Source of the DNA: CAJBLF01 sp964613015
GTDB taxonomy: Bacteria; Patescibacteriota; Gracilibacteria; Absconditabacterales; Absconditicoccaceae
Assembly (NCBI GenBank): GCA_964613015.1
Contig: CAZTFP010000015.1
Span: 1-41,733 of the forward strand
Direction: 5' to 3'
DNA: 41,733 nucleotides
Positions 33,246-41,733 of the stretch are shown here, one piece after another. The stretch's first letter is position 1, and every line of letters starts with the position of its first letter. The translations under genes were made by a program, and so were the position numbers. A model generated the notes under the pieces. The model was not told the DNA's origin, did no database searches, and saw nothing but the letters and a program-made list of their open reading frames with translations.

Positions 33246-34745
33246 TTATTTTATATTAGCAAGTTTACTTTGAAGGAGCGATTGCTCGAGAGCAGTATCA
33301 GAAATACTTAATGCTTTGAGATAATATTCTTTGGCCATAGGATATTGCTTGAGCGAAACGTAATAATCACCAAGCAAGTGATAGAGATGAGATTGATGAT
33401 AATGGTCTGTCAGATACAAAAGTTTTTGTCCCATTCAAGATAAATTTTGTTTAGCTAATTGCAATCAGACCTCACCATACGTACAAACATCAGCTTGACT
33501 ACCAGTAAAAAATGTAGAACATTTTCCCATATACAAATCAGCCAGTTGTGGAGTATCGAAGTATAATGAAAAAGGATGTGCTGTACGGAAAGGAATATAA
33601 AACATCTGATCAAAAAACAACGCAAAATCTGACGTCTGTAAATTGGATTGACCAAGAAGATCCTGCCAAATACGGACCATATTGGTTGTATCCTCTTGTT
33701 GTATATAACAGAGAAGCATATATCTATACACATCAATTTGTAAACCAGCATCGGTAACTTGATTGAGATAGAGAAGAGATTGGTCATAATCACGATTCCG
33801 ATAATACGAAATACCTATAAGAAATTTATACAGAAATGCATTGCTCGTATCAAAGTCAGCGAGCTTGAGGAAATAATCTTTAGCTGCTTCTCGATTATGA
33901 GTCAAAAAGTTGGAATAAGCAAGTACTTGATAAGGTAATACATAGTCTTTATTGATAACTAATGCATGGAGCGCTAGTCTCTTAGCAAAAGAAAAATATC
34001 AGTTTTTGAGTAAAGTCAGCGAAATCAATGCATCTCTATAATAGCTTGGAGGATTAGTTATTTTCACAAAAGTAGATAACGCAGAATCATATGAAGATTT
34101 AAAATCTTGATAACGAGGATCCGTAATTTTGGAGAACGAAATCGATGCTCCCGTATAATCATACACCCATAATGATTTAAGTCCCTTATAAAACAATTCA
34201 TCATCCTGAGTAAGCATATCACGTGATCTATAGTTTTGTATCAAAACAAAGGTGCTATCCAACGAATTAGCACTATTGAGATCGATAGCAGAATCATGGA
34301 AACGGGTATAGATTACCTGACGTGGATCAATCTTCAATGAAAGATAATCACCCTCGTTTTGTACCAAAAGCGCTAGGTACTGATTGGCCTTATCAAATTG
34401 ATAATATTGGAGAAATTTTTCTACCAAAGGCTGAAGCAAATCAGGATTTTTATTTTTGGTATAAAGGTATTCCAAGACATTCAAGTCCTGAAATATTTGT
34501 GAATTTCCTAGACTTTGATGAATCACTCCAGAAACCATAGCAGCTACCTGACTCACAGGTGCAACACTGGTACCAGAATTTTCTACTGGCGCTTGCAAGG
34601 AAGTAGACTCCGTAAGTGGAATATCTTTTTGAACAGACACATCTCTCGAAGAAAATGTACCATCCAAAAAAAGGATAACAAGCCAGAAACAAAGAATCAT
34701 GCTTCAGATAATCAGTGTATTGGTTGCTTTGTATGAAGGTTTCAT
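33246..34745 (-). CDS. Membrane-anchored TPR-like repeat protein
   Basis: The 499-residue protein starts at the ATG complementary to 34743-34745 and is first in the minus-strand operon. A single hydrophobic anchor lies at residues 12-31 (LIISGSMILCFWLVILFL), followed by a Ser/Pro/Val linker to about residue 70. The rest is helical, with TPR-like pairs: LEYLYTKNKNPDLLQPLVEK, REAAKDYFLKLADFDTSN, YDQSLLYLNQV, and near the end HLLGDYYVSLKQYPMAKEYY. TPR scaffolds bind partner proteins, so it could organise the exported proteins of the same operon at the membrane. That role is inference. Only four or so TGA codons occur. Confidence 0.85.
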
Positions 34746-35006
34746 AAATTCAATATTTATTAAATAAATTTTTCTGACTATTATTTTCACATTTTTTCTA
34801 AATTCTACATTTATTTTATTTTTCTGCGTTCTAAATTCTGCATTCTGAATTTACAATCAATTATACGCTAGACAAACCAAAAAAGCCAAAAAACCCAGTC
34901 AATTCAGCAAAGATAATTTGACAAATAACAAAATATGAACAAATAATTGACATTTACAATAAAATATATATAAGATATAAAAAATGTTTTATATAAATCA
35001 TTGCCT
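34746..35006. other. Divergent intergenic region with short direct repeats
   Basis: The 261 bases between the TPR gene and the SAHH-like gene contain two copies of TTCTAAATTCTRCATT (34797 and 34829), a word also present near 8675. A promoter for the rightward gene lies at 34947. The promoter of the leftward operon must also be here, but I see no clear consensus for it. No gene is seen. Confidence 0.6.
34947..34974 (+). promoter_or_regulatory. Promoter of the SAHH-like gene
   Basis: TTGACA at 34947-34952, a 16-base spacer and TATAAG at 34969-34974 lie 32 bases before ATG 35007. The sequence is nearly the same as the promoter at 12246. Confidence 0.6.
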
Positions 35007-36197
35007 ATGAAAAATAGATGGGATTTGTTCAATACCGTAGATGAATTTTATGGAAAAAAATCTAAAATAGAGGATACAATAGTTATAGCAAGTCAGCACC
35101 TTCTATGAACACAATTAGAGATGTTCAAAAGACTATTATCTCACAATTTAGATAGTAATAAACTATATATTATAGGTAAAAACTATTCAACAAATAGGGA
35201 GGTATTTGAAACACTACAACAAACTGGAGCATATATAGATCCTTCCAGCATACAATTTAATCCTAATAAGAGTTTCGATAGTCAATTTGACAATAATATA
35301 GAACAATTATTGGATAAAGTAGAACAAGAACATCATATTGATAAACATACATGTATACTGTTAGATGATTGATGACATCTAATAGAAATAGCTCAGAAAA
35401 AATGACGAAACGAAAAATATAAGCTCTTAGGAATTGAACAAACATCTTCAGGATATCATAAAATAAAGGACTTAGATTTAGATTATCTAAATGTTGCAAG
35501 ATCAAATACAAAACTTATCTATGAAACTCCATTCATAGGAGATTTATGAATAGAAAGAATTATGGAAAGCATTAAAAAACATGATATACAAGATCCTAAT
35601 TGTCTCATAGTATGATGTTGACCTATAGGGGAATCTATACTCATGAGATTAAGAAATCTATGAATTTCATATACATGATTTGATAATAAACATACATATC
35701 AAAAAATTTTAAGCCAAACGTCAAAGATTGATATTTCAGAAAAACATTTTTTGGATTTTTATCAAAAAAACATAAAGAAATTTAATATGATTGTATGATC
35801 AACTGGATCTAATATATTGAGTTTTGAAAAAATCAAACATTTATGACCCAAAGTAGCATTAATAAGTATGTCCTCTTCAGATAGAGAATTCCCAGCAGTA
35901 GAAATAAGAACTCACGCCGATACTACAACATCTGAAATACATAGCGATCGAAACTATAAAAACATAACACTCATCAATAGTTGATTTCCTATTACATTTC
36001 AAGGAAATTATCATGAATCTCCTCCAGAAATTATAGAATTGACGATAGCATTGCTTTATGCAGGAGTACTTCATCAAAACTTCAAAAACAATGAAAAACA
36101 TAGTACTCCATGATTCAACATACTTAATGCAAGATTAGTAGAATGATTTAAAAGAAGATTAGCTTTGCATAAAATACCATATAAAATAAAACAATAA
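35007..36197 (+). CDS. Divergent S-adenosylhomocysteine hydrolase-like NAD-binding protein
   Basis: The 396-residue protein starts at ATG 35007. Its layout follows S-adenosyl-L-homocysteine hydrolase: an N-terminal region with HLLGTQLEMFKRLL, then CILLDDGGHLIEIA (residues 117-130; the family has D-D-G-G-D), LGIEQTSSG, where the family has an E-x-T-T-G turn, a Rossmann NAD loop VGCGPIGESI (202-211), VGSTGSN, and INSGFPI near the end. Glycines in these motifs are mostly TGA. The C-terminal helix is basic and lacks the family's usual K-x-D-H-Y-R-Y end. It may be a true hydrolase of altered specificity or a non-enzymatic relative. It stands alone with its own promoter and terminator, next to no methionine-cycle gene. 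Confidence 0.7.
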
Positions 36198-36211
36198 ATA
36201 CTTACATAAAT

Positions 36212-36243
36212 AAAAAAACTGAGCTTAATCGGTCAGTTTTTTT
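36212..36243. terminator. Bidirectional terminator
   Basis: AAAAAAACTGA (36212-36222) and TCAGTTTTTTT (36233-36243) form a perfect stem with a 10-base loop. The T tract on each strand serves both the SAHH-like gene (plus) and secY (minus), which converge here. Confidence 0.88.
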
Positions 36244-36265
36244 ATTATGTACTAACAAAATTCCA

Positions 36266-37621
36266 TTAATTAAGTTCACGAAGGTTTTTTGAAACGGTAT
36301 TCAAATCTATTTTATCATATCTTTGCATAAGCATATCAGTTTTGATTTTGCTCATAATTTCTTGTACTACTCACACGATGATGATGACTCCAGAACCAGT
36401 AACAACTACAGGAAGTGATCCAAGTGATTGTACTAATGTTTGGATAAACGGAATATAATTGAGAATATAACTATAGATTCCTATAAACGCTAATCAAGCT
36501 CCTCACCATAAACATAAATGCATAAGGATTCCATTGATGTATTTAGCTGTTTCTTTGCCTGGTCTTATACCTGGGACAAATCCTCCTCTCTTTTGGATAT
36601 TATCAGAGATTCTTTCTGGAGAGAATACAATCAATGTATAGAAGAAAGTAAATACAATAATCAGAGCAAAATAGAGAACGATAGCAGGTATTCAAGGTTG
36701 TTGTGTATAAATATTGAGATTAGCTTCTATCCAATTTGCAATACCGACAAGTCTTGTATTCATTGGTTGAAACTGAGTAATAAGTTTAGAAAGTAAATAC
36801 GGGAAAGACACAAATGCGATAGAAAAGATGATAGGAACCATTCCGACTGGATTCATAGGAATAGGCAATGATGATGATTCTTCTACTTTTCCTCTTCTTG
36901 CATAAATAACTGGTATTTCTTTGATAGATTTGAGAATAAAGATAGAAAGTAAGATCAATCCAAGTACAATAATAAGCATAAATAAAGTTACTCCTAGAAA
37001 GTTATTTGAACCTGCCATACTTGAATATATTTTTTGAGTGATTCATGAAACGATAGAAGCAAAAATCAACATAGATACTCCATTAGATACTCAGTTTTCA
37101 GTAATCAATTCTCCTATCCACATCAATAATACTGATCCAACCGTCATGGTAAATGCAGTAACGATAAGCGTAAACGGTGCTGTACTGATAACACCTCCGA
37201 GAAGATAATTAATAAAAAACACCATGCCGATAGACTGAAGAAACGCTAAGGGTACAGACAAATATCTTGTATATTGTTGAATTTTTTGTTGTCCGACTTC
37301 ACCTTGTTCAGTAAGCTCTTCAAGTTGAGGAACTACAGAACCAAGAAGTTGCATAATAATAGATGCATTGATGAAAGGAGCAAGTCCTACAGCAATGATA
37401 GCAAATTCTTTCAAGGATCCTCATAACAACATGATAAAGTATCCTATCCCAGAATCCGTAGTAGTAGATGTCTTGGTCATAAGTGCAGTAATATTTACAA
37501 ATGGTACAGGAATAAATACCAAAAGTCTATACAACGCAAGCATCGCAAGCGTAAAAATAATCTTCTTTTTTATGCTAGGATTTTCTCGTATCTCTTGAAG
37601 TTTTTTTAAGAATTTTTCCAT
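36266..37621 (-). CDS. secY: Protein translocase subunit SecY
   Basis: SecY is the pore of the Sec translocon through which the exported proteins of this window would pass. The 451-residue frame runs from the ATG complementary to 37619-37621 to TAA 36266-36268 and has the family's ten hydrophobic segments. Recognisable parts are KKKIIFTLAMLALYRLLVFI (first helix), LAPFINASIIMQLL, LTEQGEVGQQKIQQYTRYLS (cytoplasmic loop), GSVLLMWIGELITENGVSNG, and NPVGMVPIIFSIAFVSFP. TGA-coded glycine occurs in NGVSNG and several helices. It follows rplO directly, as in the standard spc operon. The C-terminal tail (SKNLRELN) is short. Confidence 0.96.
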
Positions 37622-37647
37622 AAAAAAATGATAAGAAACTTAAAAAA

Positions 37648-38436
37648 TTACTTAGTTTTTTTGCTTGGAGCTTTTTTAGCTACAGGAGCAGCTTTTTTAG
37701 CTACACTAGGTGGTTTTTTCGCAGTTGATGCTTTTTTTTCAACTACTTTTTTTTCAACTGCTTTTTTAGCCACTGGTACTTTTTTTTCATTAGATGTTTC
37801 AAGAAGTTTTGGTGCAGCAACAGGTTTTTTTTCTTTAGCAGCAATAACCTTTTTTGGAGCAGCTATTTTTTTAACTGGTTTATTTTCTTTTGCTATTTTT
37901 TTTTCTTCTGAAGTTTTGATTTTCAATTTTCAAACCTTTGATTTTGAATCTTTTACAACTTTAACGGGAGCTTTATGGGAAGCAGAATGAACTGTTCCTG
38001 GCTTATCTATTTTGATTTTTGCTGAAGCAGAAAATGCATCAATATCTTTAAAAGTAAGATGTTTAGCATAGTCACCATGTCACAAAAGTTTTACAAATGC
38101 CTTGATAGATTTTATATATCCAAAGTCTTTCAAAACTTGCTTATTAACTTCCATAGTGTCAGTGATTCTTACATCAGCATCAAGTACACCAAGATTGACA
38201 ATCACAACATCTTGTACAAGTTTGAAATATCTTGTAAATCATCTCGCTTTAGGCAATCTTTGAACGATAGATGTCTGTCATCATTCAAAAAATGGTTTCA
38301 TAGAATGTCAGCTTCTAGCTTTTTGTCCCTTGAGTCCTCTTCCAGAATAATTTCCTGTTCCCGTACCATTTCCTCTTCATCTTCTTCTTGCCTTATCCTT
38401 GAGTCATTTGCTTTTTTGTAGTTCATGGATTTTCAT
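37648..38436 (-). CDS. rplO: 50S ribosomal protein L15 with long basic C-terminal tail
   Basis: L15 stabilises 23S rRNA in the large subunit. The start is the ATG complementary to 38434-38436 (MKIHELQ). The conserved part has ARRRRGRNGTGTGNYSGRG, LKGQKARSG and FFEGGQTSIVQRLPKARGF, with two adjacent TGA-glycines in FEGGQ, and ends near residue 165. The protein then continues for about 100 residues of Lys, Ala, Pro and Val repeats (KKAAPVAKKAPSKKTK at the end), so it is 262 residues rather than about 145. The tail is low in complexity and strongly basic. It follows rpsE with no rpmD (L30) between. Confidence 0.95.
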
Positions 38437-38485
38437 CGTAAATATAATTAAGTGGTATAAAAATTATATATAAGCGGTAGTATAT

Positions 38486-39154
38486 TTATTTAGCTGGTTT
38501 TTCTTCTTTAGCTGGAGTTTTGCTTACTACTTTTTTTTCAACTTTCACGTCAACTGAAGGTGTTTTTGTCTCAGGAGCTAGTGCTTGTTTTGCTTGAATT
38601 TCTTTGACTACAGTAGCTACTTCTTTTGTATGTTCTTCCTTTTCTTCACTATCTTCACGTTTCGCTTTTGCTACAACACGCTTATTGAAATGGTCTGCAT
38701 GTTTATATGAAGACAATGCCTTGATAGTAGCCATAGCATTATTCAATTTATTATTTGATCACATAATTTTTGATAATACATTTTCAAACCCTGCAAGTTC
38801 CAAAACAGCTCTCACAGAAGATCATGCTTTCAAACCGGTACCAGCAGTAGCAGGCAAAAGTTTGATCATACATGCCTTATATTTGGTTGTTGTAGGATAA
38901 GGGACTGTTTGATTCCCAGTAATAGGAACAATAAACATAGTTTTATATGCTTCACGAGAAGCTTTGCTTACTGCAGCGCTTACATCTGGTCATTTGGAAA
39001 CACCGATTCCGATTTTTCCTTTTTTATTTCCGACCAAAACAGTAGATCTAAAGGACATTTTTCTTCCTCCAGTCGTTACTCTCGTTACCCTTCTTACTTC
39101 TAGAAGGAGCTCATCAAACTCTTTTTTTACCTTATCTTTACTTCAAGGTCTCAT
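38486..39154 (-). CDS. rpsE: 30S ribosomal protein S5 with charged C-terminal extension
   Basis: S5 lies at the back of the small subunit and contributes to decoding accuracy. The 222-residue frame starts at the ATG complementary to 39152-39154 (MRPGSKDKVKKEF). It contains the double-stranded RNA-binding part (RRVTRVTTGGRKMSFRSTVL, GNKKGKIGIGVSKG) and the conserved LLPATAGTGLKAGSSVRAVL. The core ends around residue 160, and the remaining 60 residues are a Lys/Glu/Ala/Pro extension (VEKKVVSKTPAKEEKPAK) of the same character as the L15 tail. TGA-glycines occur in the core. Confidence 0.96.
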
Positions 39155-39238
39155 GAAAAACAATTGTTAAAGTAATAAAATGAGATGCTGTGATTTTGGT
39201 ATAAAAACCTAACATCGGTTTCATCCCGAAGGATAAAA

Positions 39239-39598
39239 TTATATAGCGATACCTCATGTTCTAATTCAGTCGACCAATGCCTTTACTCTTCCATGATAAA
39301 GATTTCCATTTCTATCAAATGCTGCTTTTTCTATACCTTGCTTCTTCATAAGTGCAGCCAAAGCTTCTCCAGCCTTTTGTGCTGTATCAGTTTTTGTTGT
39401 TCACTTGATATCTTTATCAGAAATATGACAAAGTACTTTACCAGTAGAATCAATAACTTGAGCCTTCATATATTTATTGGATTTGTCTACGATAATCCTA
39501 AAATCAGGATAACTCGATTTTATCTTGGCATTGACTCTTTTTTTTCTTCCAAGAAATTTTCTCGTTGCTTCTTTTATACGTTTAGTGATTTTCAACAT
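39239..39598 (-). CDS. rplR: 50S ribosomal protein L18
   Basis: L18 binds 5S rRNA. The 119-residue frame from the ATG complementary to 39596-39598 to TAA 39239-39241 has a basic start (LKITKRIKEATRKFLGRKKR), the segment FRIIVDKSNKYMKAQVID, and the conserved end AFDRNGNLYHGRVKALVDGIRTGG. Four TGA codons read as glycine, one in the YHGRV motif. Length is normal for the family. Confidence 0.96.
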
Positions 39599-39665
39599 TG
39601 CAGTAGTAAAGTAAAATAATAAATGAATAATAATTATATATTTGTCTTTGATTCTTAATTCTTAA

Positions 39666-40211
39666 TTATTTTTTAGCTGCTTTACCAGCTTTGAGCTTGA
39701 TTTGTTCACCAAAATATCTTATTCATTTTCCTTTGTAAGGTTCTGGTTTTTTAAGTGCTTTTACTTTAGCAGCATATTCACCAAGATATTGTTTATCAAT
39801 ACCATTTAATGTGATAATATGATTTCCTTTTGCATCTTGTTCTACTTTTGCTTCAATGCTTTGTGGAATATCAAAAGGGACTTTATGAGAGAATCCTAAT
39901 GAAAAAGTAAATTTCTTTCCTTCCATTTTGACAGCATATCCTACTCCCATTACCAAAAGTTTTTTTTCATATCCATGAGTCACGCCTTCGATCATATTTG
40001 CAAGCAAAGTTCTAGAAAGCCCCCAAAGATTCCACTGATCTTCATTTTCCACAGCAGTAATAGCTTGAGTTCCTTCAACTTTTATGATAACACCCTTTAC
40101 AAAAGTATGAGAAAGCTGTCATTTAGGACCCTTTACATCTACGGTAGAACCATTGATATGCAATTCTACTCCAGCAGGTATCTCTATAACTTTTTTTCCA
40201 ATTTTTGACAT
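39666..40211 (-). CDS. rplF: 50S ribosomal protein L6
   Basis: L6 sits near the GTPase-associated centre. The 181-residue frame from the ATG complementary to 40209-40211 (MSKIGKKVIEIPAGV) contains TVDVKGPKGQL, GLSRTLLANMIEGVTHGYEK, GVGYAVKMEGKKFTFSLGFSH, and the diagnostic PEPYKGKGIRYFGE near the C-terminus, with one of its glycines a TGA. It ends in KAGKAAKK. Length and order of motifs are normal. Confidence 0.96.
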
Positions 40212-40280
40212 AACACACGACATAAATGATAAATATTTTTTAACGAATAGTGAATAGTGAATAATGTTGGATTTGTCTTG

Positions 40281-40358
40281 TTATGAACTATTGCATATTA
40301 CAATAGTTAGTAAGTATATAATTTCTTCGTTTTTAATTTTTAGTTTTTCACTTTTAGT
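40281..40358 (-). repeat. Dispersed intergenic hairpin repeat, copy 2
   Basis: This lies between rpsH and rplF and is the reverse complement counterpart of 2363-2430. A perfect 8-bp stem, AACTATTG (40286-40293) and CAATAGTT (40301-40308), encloses a 7-base loop. Flanking words on the minus strand, AGTGAAAAACTAA and TATACTTA, occur in the same order as in copy 1. It is inside the ribosomal operon, so it is unlikely to be a strong terminator. Confidence 0.6.
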
Positions 40359-40362
40359 TAGT

Positions 40363-40767
40363 TTAATATATTTCAGCTATAAGTTCTCCTCCAAGTTTCT
40401 TTTGTTTCGCTACATGTGCAGGCATAAGTCATTGATTAGTAGAGATGATTCCAATTCCTTTTCCTCCAGCTACTGAAGTAATATTTTTATAGCTTACATA
40501 CCAAGGTCTAGAAGGTTTTGAAAAGAATTTTATATTCGGAACATCATCAACGGGATTGATTACTCTTTTGAGGGTTATATTGATATGTTTTTTGATGCCA
40601 TCGGTCACGATATCAAATTTTTGAACAAACCCATATTGTTTGAGAAGTTCCAAAATATTGATTTTAAAATTAGAAAATGGTACATCTTCGACAGAAGTTT
40701 TTCTCGCCATATATGCATTTTTGATTCTGATAAGCAAATCATGGATAGGAGCGTTAATATAAGTCAT
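40363..40767 (-). CDS. rpsH: 30S ribosomal protein S8
   Basis: S8 binds helix 21 of 16S rRNA and often regulates this operon. The 134-residue frame from the ATG complementary to 40765-40767 (MTYINAPIHDLLIRIKNAYMA) has the conserved N-terminal D-x-L-x-R-I-x-N-A pattern, the FKINILELLKQYGFV region, SKPSRPWYVSY, and the C-terminal GKGIGIISTNQGLMP (one glycine a TGA) followed by KKLGGELIAEIY. All family landmarks are present and the length is normal. Confidence 0.96.
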
Positions 40768-40879
40768 TTACGAGTATAATTTAATGATAAATGAATGTGA
40801 TTCAGTGAAAAATAAATAATGTTGATGGTTTGTAAATTAATAATTATTTCCATCGTTTTCCACGTGTAGTTTTGTTATT

Positions 40880-41095
40880 TTACCAACTAGCCTTTCTTAG
40901 TCACATAATAGTTCCTTCTCTAGCGTATTTTCTGAGACAAACTCTACAACAACCAAAATCTCTGATATATGATTTTGATCTCCCACATATTCTACATCTA
41001 TTATAATATTTTGTAGGCTGTTTGAGTGCCTTTCATTCAGTGAATCTTAGTTCATACATTTTCCATTGTTTTGCTTTTAATGAGGTTTTTGCCAT
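40880..41095 (-). CDS. rpsN: 30S ribosomal protein S14, zinc-binding type
   Basis: The 71-residue frame from the ATG complementary to 41093-41095 (MAKTSLKAKQWKMY) has two CxxC pairs, CRICG and CRVCL, the zinc ribbon of the short S14 form, and the expected end LRKYAREGTIMGLRKASW. TGA encodes glycine before KALKQ and in MGLRK. Beyond the TAA at 40880-40882 the frame stays open for 11 more codons, rich in Lys and Arg, to another TAA at 40844-40846 (see findings). Confidence 0.95.
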
Positions 41096-41156
41096 TAATA
41101 TAGTATAAATTAATAAATAAACTTTGTATATATCTGAACGAATAACTAGGGTAGAT

Positions 41157-41696
41157 TTATTTAAATATAAATCATAATGCTTCAAGTAACGCTCTTGCGT
41201 GGGCATTATTTTTGGTAGTAGTAACGATAGTGATTTGAAGTCCCATAGTAGTTACGATATCATCCAATGAAAGTTCAGGGAATATATTGTAGTTAGGAAG
41301 TCAGATATTGAAGTTTCCTTGTCCATCAAATGATTTATCAGTAAACCCAGAGAAATCTCTCAATCTCGGCATTACCAATTTCATAAATCTATCAAGGAAA
41401 TCATATGCTTTTTGTTTTCTCAAGGTAGTCTGAAGCATCACGGGCATATTTTCTCTCAATTTGAAATTTGAAATAGCTTTTTTTGATTTCAAAACACGAG
41501 CTTTTTGACCAGTGATTTTGGTAATAACTTTTTCAAATTCATCAAAATCTTTGAGTGATTTTCTTGTAGCCAAAGAACCTATGCCGATAGCAACAATTAC
41601 CTTATCAATTTTGGGAACAGCATTGACATTTTTGATAGCAAGCTGTTTTTGGAGGTTCTTAACAACTTTTGTATTGAATGCTTCTAATGTATTCAT
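41157..41696 (-). CDS. rplE: 50S ribosomal protein L5
   Basis: L5 contacts 5S rRNA and the P-site tRNA. The 179-residue frame starts at the ATG complementary to 41694-41696. It contains VPKIDKVIVAIGIG, ITGQKARVLKSKKAISNFKL, the FLDRFMKLVMPRLRDFSG signature, and the C-terminal TTTKNNAHARALLEALGF. TGA codes glycine in NIGLPNY and near the end. The 37 bases upstream to the window edge are AT-rich and hold no gene start. The remainder of the operon lies outside. Confidence 0.96.
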
Positions 41697-41733
41697 GAAT
41701 TGAAAAATAAAAACAATAAAAGTAAATTATTTG

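Noticed and set aside
34746..35006. A small RNA or tRNA in the divergent region
   Set aside because: Only AT-rich direct repeats and a promoter are visible. No cloverleaf or strong fold was found.
1..41733. UGA read as tryptophan (code 4)
   Set aside because: TGA falls on invariant glycines in TrmD and ribosomal proteins, and TGG is used for conserved tryptophans.

Overview
The window comes from an AT-rich genome of the Candidate Phyla Radiation, most likely Absconditabacteria (SR1) or Gracilibacteria. The main evidence is that in-frame TGA must be read as glycine (genetic code 25). With TGA as stop almost every gene falls apart. With TGA as glycine, conserved motifs are restored: TrmD's glycine-rich loop is partly spelled TGA-TGA at 2638-2643, the FEGGQ motif of ribosomal protein L15 uses TGA-TGA at 38278-38283, and a single 4,653-residue frame opens. 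Only TAA and TAG act as stops. The ribosomal block lacks L30, which fits CPR. All coordinates below use this code.

Layout. 1-4900: a membrane-anchored repeat protein cut by the window edge, two small proteins, a type IV secretion-type pilin-like protein, trmD with a dispersed repeat embedded in its frame, an S-layer-homology protein, and a GNAT acetyltransferase broken by one TAA. 4898-12533: a CYTH protein, a glycosyltransferase whose two halves appear in reversed order, a broken CREST-like membrane hydrolase, a PD-(D/E)XK nuclease, RNase J, a methyltransferase, an HD hydrolase and small proteins. 12724-28523: a probable operon headed by a giant exported protein (about 14 kb), then a Cys-containing exported protein, a second pilin-like protein and a nucleoside deoxyribosyltransferase. 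28551-34745: a convergent four-gene operon of exported or membrane-anchored proteins, one with repeat (TPR-like) helices. 35007-36197: a divergent relative of S-adenosylhomocysteine hydrolase. 36266-41696: the spc-type ribosomal operon on the minus strand (rplE, rpsN, rpsH, rplF, rplR, rpsE, rplO, secY).

How the parts may work together. The giant protein has a signal anchor, bacterial Ig-like regions, FG-GAP-like calcium loops and a proline-rich segment. The genes around it encode an exported protein and a pilin-like protein, and the facing operon encodes four more exported proteins. I infer a cell-surface or host/prey-contact apparatus, plausible for the episymbiotic or predatory lifestyle known in these lineages, but no function is demonstrated by sequence alone.

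No tRNA, rRNA, CRISPR array, transposase or phage gene was recognised. No gene-free stretch exceeds about 300 bases. The longest are 663-875, 12534-12723 and 34746-35006.
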